Shown here: positions 53,501-64,000 of the stretch, piece by piece
Layout of the letters: each line of letters begins with the position of its first letter
How positions within the stretch are numbered: position 1 is the stretch's first letter
Origin: Dermatophagoides farinae
Taxonomy: Eukaryota; Arthropoda; Arachnida; Sarcoptiformes; Pyroglyphidae
Assembly: GCF_024713945.1 (NCBI RefSeq)
Contig: NC_134677.1
Location: 6,327,001-6,391,000 of the forward strand
Direction: 5' to 3'
DNA length: 64,000 bases
Program-made: the position numbers and the translations under genes
Notes under the pieces: model-generated
Told to the model about the DNA's origin: nothing
The model's input: the letters and a program-made list of their open reading frames with translations, nothing else
The model's database searches: none

Positions 53501-53960
53501 TTCGGAAGAACCACGACAACAAATCTATATCGTCTGTAATTATTGTCGATCGCCGATATCTACATATACTCACAATGATTCCAATACCAAATCACCAATA
53601 TCACATCCACCACCAATTTCTCACCATCAATACAACAGAGCTTCTAGTGCCAATTCATCATCGAATAAATTAAGAATATGTAGCTGTTCCAGTTGTGGCA
53701 AGACATTACCACGATGTTCACTATGTCTTACACAATTGGGCACGCCAGCCGGTATTCATTGGCGTTCTGGTTTCATTCTAGAGAAAAGTAATCGCAAATT
53801 ATCACCATTTTCATCTTGGTTTACTTGGTGCCAAACATGTCGACATGGTGGTCATTCTGTACATCTTCTCGAATGGTTCACGGAGAATACATTATGCCCA
53901 GTTGCTGGCTGTAAATGTAAATGCATGTGTTTAGATTCCAATGCTCGACCTATATATTAA
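50592..53960 (+). CDS. MIOS: GATOR2 complex subunit MIOS (missing oocyte)
   Basis: Subunit of GATOR2, which opposes GATOR1 and so promotes amino-acid activation of TORC1 at the lysosome. Nine exons agree in phase: 50592-50825, 50897-51124, 51179-51505, 51566-51794, 51845-52107, 52158-52420, 52498-53017, 53080-53145, 53208-53960. Together they give about 960 residues (human 875). The N-terminal half is a WD-repeat propeller (SVMIWD, YVWDLRFFESP, LEWCPTRSNILAAL, IRLYDHKQ, SFSWHP). A helical middle follows (KALQYCGWS, DRVAFACLYL, GLTEDGLELF). The C-terminal zinc-binding RING-like end has CNYC, CSSCGKTLPRCSLCLTQLG, WFTWCQTCRHGGHS and CPVAGCKCKCMCLD, matching the MIOS signature. A Ser/Pro/Asn/His-rich insert sits between the first two Cys pairs. 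Introns are 52-77 nt, and ATG 50592 fits the family N-terminus. Confidence 0.94.
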
Positions 53961-54009
53961 GTACAAAAATTTTTATTTCTGTGATTATATTAATGTTTAT
54001 TGACTATCA

Positions 54010-54015
54010 AATAAA
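54010..54015 (+). terminator. Candidate poly(A) signal, MIOS
   Basis: AATAAA 50 nt after the MIOS stop codon. Confidence 0.55.
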
Positions 54016-54183
54016 TTCAATCGTTTTTATTCAATATTGTTTTTTGAGCTTTCATTTTGAAATTCATTGTGATTATTTTTTTTTTAAATAATCCGCTTAC
54101 AAGACGAGTGTGCGCAAACTGTATTATTGGCTCGTTTGTAATTTCGAGCAATGCATATTGTCTTCAAATAATGTACGTGAACG

Positions 54184-54301
54184 AAAATTACTGATATAAT
54201 TAAAATCTACATCAAACATATTGTTTTTGCCTCTGGTTGAATTTCAATATTAATTCTTTTGTTGACAAATAGCTTGTCAAAATATTTGGCTTTTATCCAT
54301 T
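54184..54301 (-). pseudogene. Partial, frameshifted copy of an ACAP coding segment
   Basis: About 118 bases closely match 57422-57541, a stretch inside the ACAP large exon, in the same orientation. They share runs such as aattaaaatctacatcaaac and tatttggcttttatcc. Read on the - strand, the copy begins KWIKAKYFDKLFVNK (ACAP has [15 protein letters not shown]), then two extra bases shift the frame and lead to a stop. The similarity ends abruptly on both sides. The matching ACAP residues are the end of the ArfGAP domain and the start of the linker. It lies between MIOS and the zinc-finger gene, antisense to both. Confidence 0.85.
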
Positions 54302-54389
54302 TTTTTTATTCAGTTGTGAAATACATTTATAATATTCAGCAACCTGTTGATCATCATTGAATATAAATTTCCAATATATCGGAAAAATC

Positions 54390-55399
54390 ATGTTTGAAGA
54401 CTGTATTTCTATTAATATCGGTTAGATTTTAAATTAAAATCTTTAAATTCTCAATTTCTTTTTCAATAAACTTTTTTGTTTTTAGGACCATCGTCATTTC
54501 AGCATTCATCAACATTTGCAAATAAACTTAAGATTCGAAAATTCAGTCCTATTTTGGATGAATCAGAAAATATCTCTATCAATTATATCTCAACGCCCAA
54601 AGAAAATATCAGAAATGCTAGAATTATAAACATTGAAGATGTGACGGAGAAAATCGTGATTCAACCCTCAAGTAATAGAAGAAAATTTCATTCATTAAAA
54701 ACTAATAAAAATGATTCGCAAATTACTAAACCAAGATCCAGCCGTTCGACAAAGAGATTGTTGAGAACTCTTAATAAACCATGTTCTGGTGATCATTCTC
54801 AATTTGCAACGACATTTGATTGTGATACAATCATTCTTGATTCTGCGAATAAAAAGCAGATAAAACAATTAACCTCTCCTATATGGATTCGTTGCAAAAT
54901 TTGTAAAAAAAGAATTGCACGCGAAGAGGAAAAACTACAATCTCATTATCGCATTGTTCATAATTTTCTGTTCATGAAGACTAAAGATTCTGATGTCATT
55001 CTTACTCGTTTAAAAGTGAACAAAAAATATTTCCATTTTTGTTGTTTATCGTGTTGGAAAAAATTTGTCACTTTTGATCATTTTATTCAACATCGATGTA
55101 AAAATATGCAACGAAAAGCTTTTGCCGATGGTAAAAATGATTTGGATATAAAAATACGACCATCGATGGCTGATTTTGAAATTGACTACGAATGTGAAAG
55201 AGAATTTTTCCAAAATTTAGGTTTACAAAGAAAACTGGAATGCCAAACTGAATTTAAATGTGATCATATGAAGAATGAAAAATTTGTTAATTCGAAAACA
55301 TGTAATGGGAAAAATTTTGTGAATTCATTATCTCAGTGTCTTTCTATGAAAAAATCCATTTGTCCGGTATCACGAACCATAACGAAGAAAAAAATGTGA
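54390..55399 (+). CDS. Orphan protein with two zinc-finger-like motifs (about 315 aa)
   Basis: Exon 1 is 54390-54420 (MFEDCISINI, donor atcg|gttaga). Exon 2 is 54486-55399 (acceptor tttttag). The phase-1 join reads straight through after a 65-nt intron. The N-terminal half is basic and Ser/Asn-rich with no known domain. Around residues 145-205 are two finger-like motifs: C-x2-C-x12-H-x4-H (in RCKICKKRIAREEEKLQSHY...) and C-x2-C-x12-H-x-C (CLSCWKKFVTFDHFIQHRC). These suggest nucleic-acid or protein binding through zinc. I do not recognise an ortholog. The ACAP-derived fragment lies about 90 bases upstream of its start. Confidence 0.65.
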
Positions 55400-55777
55400 T
55401 TCAATTTGCTCATTTTTTCAATATTCACTCGATAATATTGCTTAATTAAAATTACTTAATTAAATTTGATATACTTAGTTCAAAAAAATTGAATAAGAAT
55501 TTTAGATTGATTCATAAATGTAATAATAATATAAATATGATTCGAAATTTTATACTATTGTATACAACTTTCAGCATATAAACCGGTCTTTTTCGTTTGA
55601 CCTATGTTGTATGTTGTCTTATTTTGTTTGGTTGAGTAGACAATAAATTCACTGTTATTATTTTCAATCTTCAAAAATCTTTCTAATCGAAATCGAAACT
55701 TTATTTTCCAACAAGTAAATCTGTCCTTCGAATAATATTTATCATTTGTTTTAATTGTCTTTGATCCATCGTAGAAC
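55400..55777. other. Intergenic gap
   Basis: AT-rich; nothing recognised except a pyrimidine-rich acceptor-like ccatcgtag just before ATG 55778, suggesting a 5' UTR intron of the next gene. Confidence 0.5.
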
Positions 55778-56020
55778 ATGTCTGGTTTCAAACAATTTAT
55801 TCGGGACGGTGTCAAAGCTTATCATGTATGGCCGGTAGCGTTTCTTGCTTTTTTGGTCGGTCCCAGTTTGGCCATTTATCAATCATACCATCAAATAAGC
55901 GGACCGGATGTTCGGGTATTGAAAAATTTCGAAACACAACAAGCATACGAGAAAAAGCAATTCAAATATCTTTCATCTATCGATCACCAGAATTATGAAC
56001 ATCCTCGCCCGAAATTCTAA
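55778..56020 (+). CDS. Small single-pass membrane protein (80 aa), perhaps a respiratory-chain accessory subunit
   Basis: MSGFKQFIRDGVKAYHVWPV: a short basic N-terminus, one hydrophobic segment (about residues 17-36, with a central GP), then a polar C-terminal tail rich in Gln, Lys and Tyr that ends HPRPKF. This layout resembles small supernumerary subunits of mitochondrial complex I (NDUFB1/MNLL or NDUFA3 type), but the similarity is architectural and I cannot name the family. Single exon, with a likely intron in the 5' UTR. An overlapping open frame on the - strand (55555-55815) is a shadow. Confidence 0.6.
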   Translation: MSGFKQFIRDGVKAYHVWPVAFLAFLVGPSLAIYQSYHQISGPDVRVLKNFETQQAYEKKQFKYLSSIDHQNYEHPRPKF

Positions 56021-56137
56021 ATTGCTAACAATTCCTCTAATTAATTATTGAGAAAAGATCATAGGCTTTTCAATTGTGGTAACAAATCGTACACAATTTG
56101 TATAACCGTGTTTAACAATGTGACTGGTCGATTGATG

Positions 56138-56147
56138 AATAAATAAA
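56138..56147 (+). terminator. Candidate poly(A) signal
   Basis: Two overlapping AATAAA motifs about 120 nt after the stop of the small membrane protein gene. Confidence 0.5.
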
Positions 56148-56269
56148 ATTAGTTTTTTTCAATTTTTTTTTTGTATAATTCTTCATTGTGTATACGTTAT
56201 GTTTGAATGCAACGTAGCTCAAACGCATTTTTGGTTAGAAAAAAATGTTCCTGTTTTTTAATCATTAAA

Positions 56270-56617
56270 ATGTCCAATAATTATCGATGTCGCAAATGCA
56301 GATGTTGTTTATTTTCTAAAGAATCTACAATTACATGTCATAATGAAAAATTAATTAATGTTAGTGATGATCAACAGAATGAATGTTATGATCGATCATC
56401 GAATGTGATATTTGTGGATGATCGAAAAATCAACGAACAATGGATTCAAGAACAAATTGATGTCGGTGAATGGATCAAAGGACGATTGACTTGTCCAACC
56501 AACAATTGTAAAGCTCGTGTTGGTTGTTACAATTTTATCAATGCTGAATTCTGTCATTGTGGTAAATATCAATTACCACCCATACAGTTTAATCGAAGCA
56601 AAGTGGATGTCCCGTAA
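56270..56617 (+). CDS. Stand-alone RNF180/DUSP12 (Yvh1)-type zinc-binding domain protein (115 aa)
   Basis: The protein is nearly all one zinc-binding module: YRCRKCRCCLF at the start, then WIQEQIDVGEWIKGRLTCP, CKARVGCYNF, CHCGKYQLPP and FNRSKVDVP. The order CxxC..C, W..G.L.CP..C.A..G..N, C.CG and SRVD-like end is shared by the C-terminal domain of the phosphatase DUSP12/Yvh1 and by the N-terminal conserved domain of the E3 ligase RNF180 (Rines). Neither a phosphatase domain nor a RING is encoded here. I prefer ATG 56270 (tcattaaaATG); an in-frame ATG at 56207 would add 21 residues of little character. An AATAAA lies at about 56648. Which parent family it belongs to is unresolved. Confidence 0.75.
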   Translation: MSNNYRCRKCRCCLFSKESTITCHNEKLINVSDDQQNECYDRSSNVIFVDDRKINEQWIQEQIDVGEWIKGRLTCPTNNCKARVGCYNFINAEFCHCGKYQLPPIQFNRSKVDVP

Positions 56618-56712
56618 AAAAAATTCATTTTAATAATTATTATATCAAATAAATTCCATTTTATATCAAATCGTATTCAATTTTTTACAATTTATATCAC
56701 AATTTTTCATCA

Positions 56713-59555
56713 TTAATGAGGATCTTCATTCTGCTTCGACGATGATTCGGACATGATTTGGTAACGTGAGAAATCTCGGACAACTTCGTTGAATGTATCA
56801 TCGCTTTGAGAACCGAGTTCATCGTTTCTCATTTCATCTTTCAATTTTTTCAAACGCAAGCTATGAAAAAAGTATAATAATTATTGCTTATATAAGAATT
56901 TTTAACCTCATCCAATATACATACACTGTGACAATATCGGCACAAGCTTTATCCAATGCTATCGACAAAGCATCCTCTTTTATTTGATTTTTGATCGACG
57001 GGTCGGCTCCACGTTTCAAAAGTAGGCACACTTGTCTAGAATATTGGATGAAAAAATATGAAAAAAATGAATCATAATAACAATACATTTACCCAGTGTT
57101 TGAATTTCGAGTAGCATGATGTAACGGGGTACATCCGCTATCGTCTTGAATATTACATTTGGCTCCATTCAAAAGCAAATATTCCGAAGTGGTCATCGTT
57201 CCTTTGGAAACAGCCCGAAATAATGGTGTCCGATTATGATCTTCGGGATTTTGCCAATTGATTGAAGCACCTGCTGCTAATGCGTATGCCATTGCTTTCA
57301 AATCATTTTGAGCAGATGCTTCATAAAGTAACAAGTTGAAACAATAACCGCTTAAATCAATTTGATTTGAATTTTCATAATCATTCGAATTCTGATTTGC
57401 CATAAAGTGGAGTATCTTAGACTGAAAATTACTAATATAATTAAAATCTACATCAAACATATTGTTTTTGTCTTTGGTTGAATCGATATTTATTTTTTTA
57501 TTGACAAATAGTTTGTCAAGATATTTGGCTTTTATCCATCTTTCACGTTTATTACGATCACTTTTCGGACTGATTTCTTCCAGAACAACTTGAGTATTTG
57601 GTTGATTCGGTGGTACGGATAAGAGATTCTCATTTTCCCGTTGCTCACTTGACAGAGATTCGGAATTTAATTCTGTAGAATCTTCGCTTGAATTACAATC
57701 ATTATGTTCAACATTCTGTAATTCCAACAATGGCCATTTCTGAAGGTATATTTTGTTGATGACAGTGTTGCCCAAACCAAGCATCACTTGAATTTGTTCC
57801 GAATCAAGATGATCCAAAGTGAGTGATCGTACCTTACTAACATGAACTCCCAATGACCGATGGACACCCGAACATTCGATGCATAAAGTAATGCCAAGAT
57901 TAATACTTGCCCATACGGGATCGTTACAACCACAATCAGCACATTTATCATTACCAGCTATGAAGAAAATTTTTGTCGCATCAGATCTAGAGGAAACGTG
58001 GTTTGAAGTGGAGGATGATATGTTGGGATTCGTGTAGATAGTTGTATTGTTCGCAATGGTTTGAGTCGGATTAGACCCATTACTATTCGTGGATGTATTG
58101 GTACACACAGAATCTAACGAGGATGATTCGAGGTAAGTAGAACTATTTCTTTTATTATTAGTCAGAGTTGAATCAGATGTACGATTACTGCTATAAGCAG
58201 CATCGATACCAGCTTGTAAAGCAGCCAACCACTGTTTACAAGATTCTTCAGATTCGGCTTGAAGTATGTGGCTTTTTGTTGGGGACATAACTTCAAAACA
58301 GAATCTTCTATCGATTTCAACAGCAGGACGAGCATTACAAAGTCGAAGATCTTCTTCCATGACAACCAATTCTTTTTCATTTGACCGTTTCTGATAAACT
58401 AATTGGTGATTCTGAACTATGAACCAGCGACGATTCCATGATTTGAATGTACTCGAGGTTCGTTTAAACAGATAACCCTCGATACGAATTGTCTCACCAT
58501 TACGAATTAAAGGCGGGACTGCTTCATGTTGTTGAACTAAATGATGTCGATTGTTCAAAGATTTTTCCAATTTGTTACTCTCCGAATGCAACTTTATCAG
58601 CTATAAAATAGAAAATATTTAGTGATTATTCTATTTATTATCGAATAACTCACATGACTGGCAATTTCTGAATTGAAGTCTTTCCTGTCGTCAAACGTTT
58701 CATACGCTTGATGAAAATGTGTTCCGTGGGCTGTACTTAATGCCAATAACTGTGAAATGAATGATGAAATGAATATCAATACTTAAAGAATTGGAACTTA
58801 CTGAATCAAGAACAATATGTCTTCTTCTACTAACAAACAATGTTAATTGAGCAACATAGTCCAATGTTAAATGCTGAAAACAAGATTTCGTAGCTGTTAA
58901 CATGTTGCATGCATCTTTCCATTCTGATTGTTTACTCTTTGGTATTTGTGAATGGCGTGTGAATACCAGATCTAGATCATCGCTACGTTTCTGAAAACGT
59001 CGTTTTAATTCTTTGATCGTGCCGATATCACTATGTAGAAAAGTGGAAAGATTTTCTTGAAATTTTTGGTTATGTTGTTCATTGAGGATATTTTCGTATT
59101 TATTTATTTCATATAATGGCTCAATAAAACGACTAATCAATTTGGATATATCGGGTTCATCATTGAAACAATGACAGAGATTAACCAATGATGAAAGAAA
59201 ATTACTGGTGGAGAAATTGACAAATTGTTATCTGAAAGTTTGTCGAGAATTTTAGAAGATACTAACTGTTTAACTCGATTGTATTGTTTGCCTATTTCAA
59301 TCATCGATGAACATTGTTTCAATACCTAAATTCATATCAAGTCAATTAGATTTCGAATTTGTAATCATTTAAAAGGATTCGCTTACTTCAGTAATTGTTT
59401 TTTCAAAAAGATCAATTTGTGATTCATATTTATCCAATGTGATCCTTTAATGAGAAAAAAAAAATAAATCTTAAGAGAATAAATAAAATTCTTTAAAATT
59501 ACCTGAATTGTGGTGAATCACGCAACGATTCCACAGGATCGACAATCGTATCCAT
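56713..59555 (-). CDS. ACAP2: ACAP-type ArfGAP with BAR, PH and ankyrin domains (811 aa)
   Basis: GTPase-activating protein for Arf6, acting on endosomes and at the plasma membrane. Exons in transcript order: 59503-59555, 59387-59444, 59267-59325, 58802-59204, 58654-58749, 57093-58600, 56925-57035, 56713-56860. Phases agree and give 811 residues (human ACAP2 778). It starts [18 protein letters not shown] like the family (ECLKDSPRFR). The BAR domain follows ([20 protein letters not shown]). The PH domain has [20 protein letters not shown] and [20 protein letters not shown]. The ArfGAP zinc finger reads [20 protein letters not shown] followed by [14 protein letters not shown], with the catalytic Arg. 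Ankyrin repeats follow ([40 protein letters not shown]), then a tail [13 protein letters not shown] short piece of it is duplicated at 54184-54301. The ACAP2 versus ACAP3 choice is not certain. Confidence 0.92.
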
Positions 59556-60975
59556 AGTTTTATATAAACACACAATTACTTGACTCGAAATTGAACAGGC
59601 TGACCAAATAAAATGGTGATTTACAGGAAAAACAAAGGAAAAAAATCAACTACAATTTTTGTAACGATAAGGAACAATTTCGGGGGGCTGTTTGTTTATG
59701 TTTGTCGGTCTATGCTTATATTGGACACAGAAGCATTTAATGCCAACAGTATATTTGTCAGATAATTTTATTCAGCATTGATAGTAGTGAATACATTTTT
59801 TTTCGAAATCGATGCACAAATGATTCTTTGTTAATCCAATGAATCTTATCCAAATTGGTTTCGTTTAGGGATCTGAATGGTAAATACATTCATTGAAAAT
59901 ATATATTTTGTTTGTAGCAATTTATTCATGCAGAAAACTAATTAACCAAATCGATCAACCGATTGAATATAGAAAACGCATATCGACCGATTGACAGGAC
60001 ATTGGCAACGGACAATATACAAAAAAAGCAATATGAACAATAACATAGTTAATATTAGTTACCTCTGTGATGTTGTTGATGTTCTCAAGCTAATATATTG
60101 TCTTCCGTATTGTTCGCAAAGATATACGAATAAAACCCAAGCTACAAGTGTATACATAAAGAGAAAAAAAAATTATAGCGAAAGTAGTTTTAAAATTAAC
60201 ATTAAACATTACTCAATAGAGTATAGAGTTAATCGTTCATATGGTCATAGCTTCGACTTGATTGTTGATGAAATTCTTTTGTTGTTCAACGATGATGACG
60301 ATTTTATGTTGATGATTGTTGTTGTTTATTTATGAATACACAGTTTAATGGTAACAATCATCATCATCAAATGGTTTAAAATGGTAGCTTCACTGTATAT
60401 TAAAGCTAAAAAAGCAAGATTGCGACAATGGACATTAAATTTTTTATACTTTTCTCCGTAACAAATATAGCAACATATTAACTCAAAAATAATCATCAAA
60501 GTCGATCTTAGTTCCATCTGGTATTACAGAGAATCAACAAGTATATACAAGGAAATACAATTGAATCGAGCAAGCATCTAATTTAATTTTTAATTTTAAA
60601 ATTGCTTAACGATCAGAATAATAATCGAAATAGAATCATATATGGAAAAAAATGAAGAATCAAAAAATAATTTGACAAGTAAAAATTTTTATAAAAAAAA
60701 ATCCATCATAGATTTAGCATTTTATTTTTTTTATAAATCATATTTTTTTCTTAATTTTTCATTTATAAAGTTTTTTCATCTCTCATTCAGATTACAATCA
60801 TTTCAATGTGTATTCACACCCAACATAACATACTACAAATTGTAAGCAATGTCTGGTATGTAATGAAATAATTGTAAATAAAAAAGAATTATCTTAAATA
60901 ATAAAAATTATATATCTTTCATTTCATTGGCTTTTTCTTCTTAATTTCCATCATCATCATTCATCCACATTCGAT
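59556..60975. other. Intergenic region between ACAP and eIF5A
   Basis: 1.4 kb upstream of ACAP and downstream of eIF5A. It should hold the ACAP promoter and the eIF5A 3' UTR. The open frames here are AT-driven and I support none. Confidence 0.6.
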
Positions 60976-61609
60976 TTAGTTGGTAGTGTTCTTGCAAGCG
61001 ATTATAGCCTCTTCATCGACAGCAGACATGACGGTAACCTAAGAATGGTGTGTGTTTGTGTGAAAAAAAAAATTAAAACATTAGTCACCGTTATTGAGCA
61101 TGAATTGCACCAATTTCTATATCTATAAATTTGACTTACGATGACAGTGGTGTCGTCTTTGCCAAATTCTTCTCGAATCTTTTGACCAAGTTCTGCTTCT
61201 GGAAGACGAAGATCATCACGAGTATCGCCTTTATCATTCATAAGTGTTACGAATCCATCGTCACTAACATCAATAAGCTGTAAGGTGTGGAAATAAATAC
61301 GTTAGTCATGGAGCTCAATAATGGAAAAAAAATTCATACTTGGAAATCATTGCGAGAAACATTTGGTACATCAATGTTATGAGTTGAGGGGCAAATATCT
61401 TCATATTTTTTATTGGTAAAAATATCTAAACCAACAAGATGTACTTTAGCATGACCATGTTTACCAGTCTTTGAGGTACTCATTTCCATGACTTTACATG
61501 GACGACCTTTGATCATGACAAAACCGTTTTTACGAAGTGATGAACATTGTACTGGATAGGTTTTTGATGCACCTGCATTAGCGGCCGAATAATCGTCACC
61601 TTCATCCAT
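60976..61609 (-). CDS. eIF5A: Eukaryotic translation initiation factor 5A (eIF5A), 156 aa
   Basis: Ribosome-binding elongation factor that relieves stalling at polyproline and other hard sequences. It needs hypusine on one lysine. Exons in transcript order: 61340-61609, 61140-61277, 60976-61038, all phase 0. The hypusination loop is plain: [20 protein letters not shown] (hypusine site the Lys in TGKHGHAK), preceded by [20 protein letters not shown]. The C-terminal OB-fold domain has [14 protein letters not shown] and ends [20 protein letters not shown]. Length is standard. The ATG lies 6 bases after a splice acceptor (gtaacaatag), so the 5' UTR is interrupted by an intron (about 61616-61762, donor accg|gtaagt). 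Confidence 0.97.
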
Positions 61610-62688
61610 GATTTTCTATTGTTACAAATTTAAAAAAAATTGATCAAGGTCCGGAGAAAAATTGCTAACAAAACTTGATAGCGAAAACAATTCTAATTAA
61701 ATGATTTTGAGATAAATATTGAAATTAAGATTCATTTTTCTTATTATAACTAGTCTACTTACCGGTAAATTTAATGATATGAATTCTGGAACTAAAATAA
61801 TGCCGATAAGGGGTGAAAAAAAACAAGAAACAGAGCCAACAAGAACAATGAACAAATGAAATGAGAAGAGGTGCGCGACGGCGTGGTTCTTCTTATGGTA
61901 TGTGGATGGATGGATAGCTGGCTTCTTCTGGTTGGACAATGCATACACATACACATACACATACAAAACACACACACACACAAACACAACGATCAAAATG
62001 CAAGCAAAGTTCGACAATGATTATGATATGACTTGCTGCGTGCGTGGTACCCGACGATTGATGCCGTTCATAAATGATAGATCTAAAAGAAATAGCTAAA
62101 AAAAATCAGTACACGTTGTTACACACACATACACACTCACACACATTTACAGTCATGTGAGAAGGTGTCGCCACCTCCTTAGCCGCTGAAAAAATATTGG
62201 AAAATAAAAGGAAGCCATACGTCTGGCGCCACCGTTAATTAATGTTGTTATTATAATCATCGATGAATCAAATCACTATCGATTGTTATTGATAAATTTT
62301 CATCGTTTTTTTTCACAATTCATATAACTAATAATATTATTTTTATATTATTGCTTCTTAGTCATTTGTCATCATCATCATGGAAATTAATTTTAAAATT
62401 TTTAACCCTTGAAATTTTTTTTGCTTCAAAATAAAACATTCATAAACGTTTGGGGATTTTGTTGTAGTGGCAGCATTCGGGAGCTCGTTGAACCTTTGAA
62501 CCGTTCATGTGTCAGTACAGTTTCCTTTTAGTGTAGAAAATTTGCCACAGTCATAGATGACATGATTCGAAAATCTCAATTCTAATTCAATTTTAATCTA
62601 ATATATTTGTAATTAATAGAATAATTATTAGAAATCCATTCGCAAGAATATTGATTCTTTATTTATGATTATATTTCAATGATTATGA
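61610..62688. other. eIF5A 5' UTR/promoter and downstream flank of the cytidine deaminase gene
   Basis: 61763 is the 3' end of a non-coding eIF5A exon that extends upstream through a (CA)n/(ACACAT)n-rich stretch (about 61943-61985). The region 62140-62240 is somewhat richer in G+C (gtgtcgccacctccttagcc and gtctggcgccaccg), which would suit a promoter. No further gene seen. Confidence 0.5.
62658..62663 (-). terminator. Candidate poly(A) signal, cytidine deaminase
   Basis: TTTATT on the + strand (AATAAA on the - strand), 26 nt after the stop codon. Confidence 0.5.
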
Positions 62689-63277
<589 letters not shown>

Positions 63278-63628
63278 ATTTTATAGCAAAATGAAAAATC
63301 TATTCATCAAACAGTGAAATTTTTTTAGCAAAAGAAAAACGAACATCGTTTATTCATTTGCTATAGTCATTGAGCGAGCAACTAGTGGCCTAGAAATTTT
63401 TTTTTTGCATCTATTTCACATAGCATTTGCCAATCATTCATTTCATATCAAATAAAATCCATTAGATATCGAGAATGAATGTTCAAGTTTATTATTTGTC
63501 ATTAAGAAATTATTATTATGAAAAGAGAGAAAAATCAATGATTTTTTTTTGTTGTTGAAAAATTTGCAAATCAGAGAAATAAAATGTTTTTATATCAATT
63601 TTTAAAATGAATTATCCATGCTTATAAT
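63278..63628. other. Intergenic gap between CDA and SMAD4
   Basis: Upstream of CDA and downstream of the SMAD4 stop. A TTTATT at about 63488 may be the SMAD4 poly(A) signal on the - strand. Nothing else recognised. Confidence 0.5.
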
Positions 63629-64000
63629 TCATTCATTTGCATGAGAATCTTGAAAAGGAATTCGGTGTAATACTTCATCTAAAAGTTGTAGAGCACGATG
63701 AAGATGTATCTCAATCCAACAAGGTGTCTCTTTGATCGTTTTTCTTGGATAATCGGGGCCCCAACCTTTGACAAATGATAAGCGTAGAATACACAATCTT
63801 CTAAGATCATCAACACCGATTCCAGATGCGGATGCTGGAAAAGCTGAAAAAAACAAGTGATTTAGTGAATAAAGATAATTTCATTTGATCGATGATACAA
63901 TATACCTAGATTAGTTCCTTGTACACCCACAACAGCAGCTGCTCTAGCTTTGGCAATGTTGTGTGCATCACTGGCTTGTTGTTCCATTTGACGGTAACAT
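63629..64000 (-). CDS. SMAD4: SMAD4 / Medea, C-terminal end (partial, runs off the window)
   Basis: Common-mediator SMAD that joins receptor-activated SMADs to drive TGF-beta and BMP target genes in the nucleus. Two exons seen: 63906 to the window end, and 63629-63843, joined at phase 1. The first encodes a Gln/Ala-rich stretch ([20 protein letters not shown]). The second encodes the end of the MH2 domain: [40 protein letters not shown] and [13 protein letters not shown]. This is the SMAD4-specific MH2 end; there is no C-terminal SSxS phosphorylation motif, as expected for a co-SMAD. The MH1 domain and most of the MH2 lie beyond position 64000. Confidence 0.96.

Noticed and set aside
55555-55815. 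86-codon ORF on the - strand
   Set aside because: It overlaps the start of the + strand small membrane protein gene, has no recognisable domain and no splice or start context of note.
59387-59444. Possible one-base frameshift in an A-run of ACAP exon 2
   Set aside because: Exon phases on both sides and the conserved protein reading agree with an intact frame; the apparent extra base came from miscounting a homopolymer by eye.
59991-60335. 114-codon + strand ORF between ACAP and eIF5A
   Set aside because: AT-driven composition, no recognisable domain, and position in the expected promoter/3' UTR space of two - strand genes.

Overview
The window looks like nuclear DNA of an arthropod. My best inference is an acariform (astigmatid-type) mite. 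The sequence is very AT-rich and full of homopolymers and (ATC)n, (CA)n and (CAA)n microsatellites. Its genes are clearly metazoan: an Eph receptor, SMAD4/Medea, MIOS, ACAP, FAM110, CCDC50 and eIF5A. Introns in the gene-dense part are mostly about 55-130 nt with GT..AG ends. The genus is not proven by anything I can see.

Layout. (1) 1-16000: no supportable gene. This is probably the 5' flank or first intron(s) of the Eph gene, with a 122-bp tandem duplication at 9303-9541. (2) 16001-30558, + strand: an almost complete Eph receptor tyrosine kinase in 17 visible coding exons, lacking only the signal-peptide exon. A GC-richer island in its 27705-29450 intron carries an unexplained antisense ORF. 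(3) 30559-35336: intergenic. (4) 35337-46928, + strand: a FAM110-family gene in two large coding exons separated by a 9.3-kb intron, which contains a probable decayed mobile element with inverted arms near 40240-41320. (5) 47223-63906: a compact cluster. In order: C18orf32/UPF0729 (-), a tentative 44-aa gene (-), CCDC50 (+), MIOS (+), an orphan zinc-finger gene (+), a small single-pass membrane protein (+), an RNF180/DUSP12-type zinc-domain protein (+), ACAP (-), eIF5A (-), cytidine deaminase (-) and the 3' end of SMAD4 (-, runs off the window).

The genes do not form a functional operon. They cover axon-guidance signalling (Eph), the centrosome/cytoskeleton (FAM110), EGFR or ubiquitin signalling (CCDC50), GATOR2 control of TORC1 (MIOS), Arf6 and endosome traffic (ACAP), translation (eIF5A), pyrimidine salvage (CDA) and TGF-beta signalling (SMAD4). 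The clearest rearrangement is a ~118-bp frameshifted copy of an ACAP coding segment between MIOS and the zinc-finger gene (54184-54301). Exon boundaries were found by hand from splice signals, reading phase and family similarity, and may be off by a base or two.
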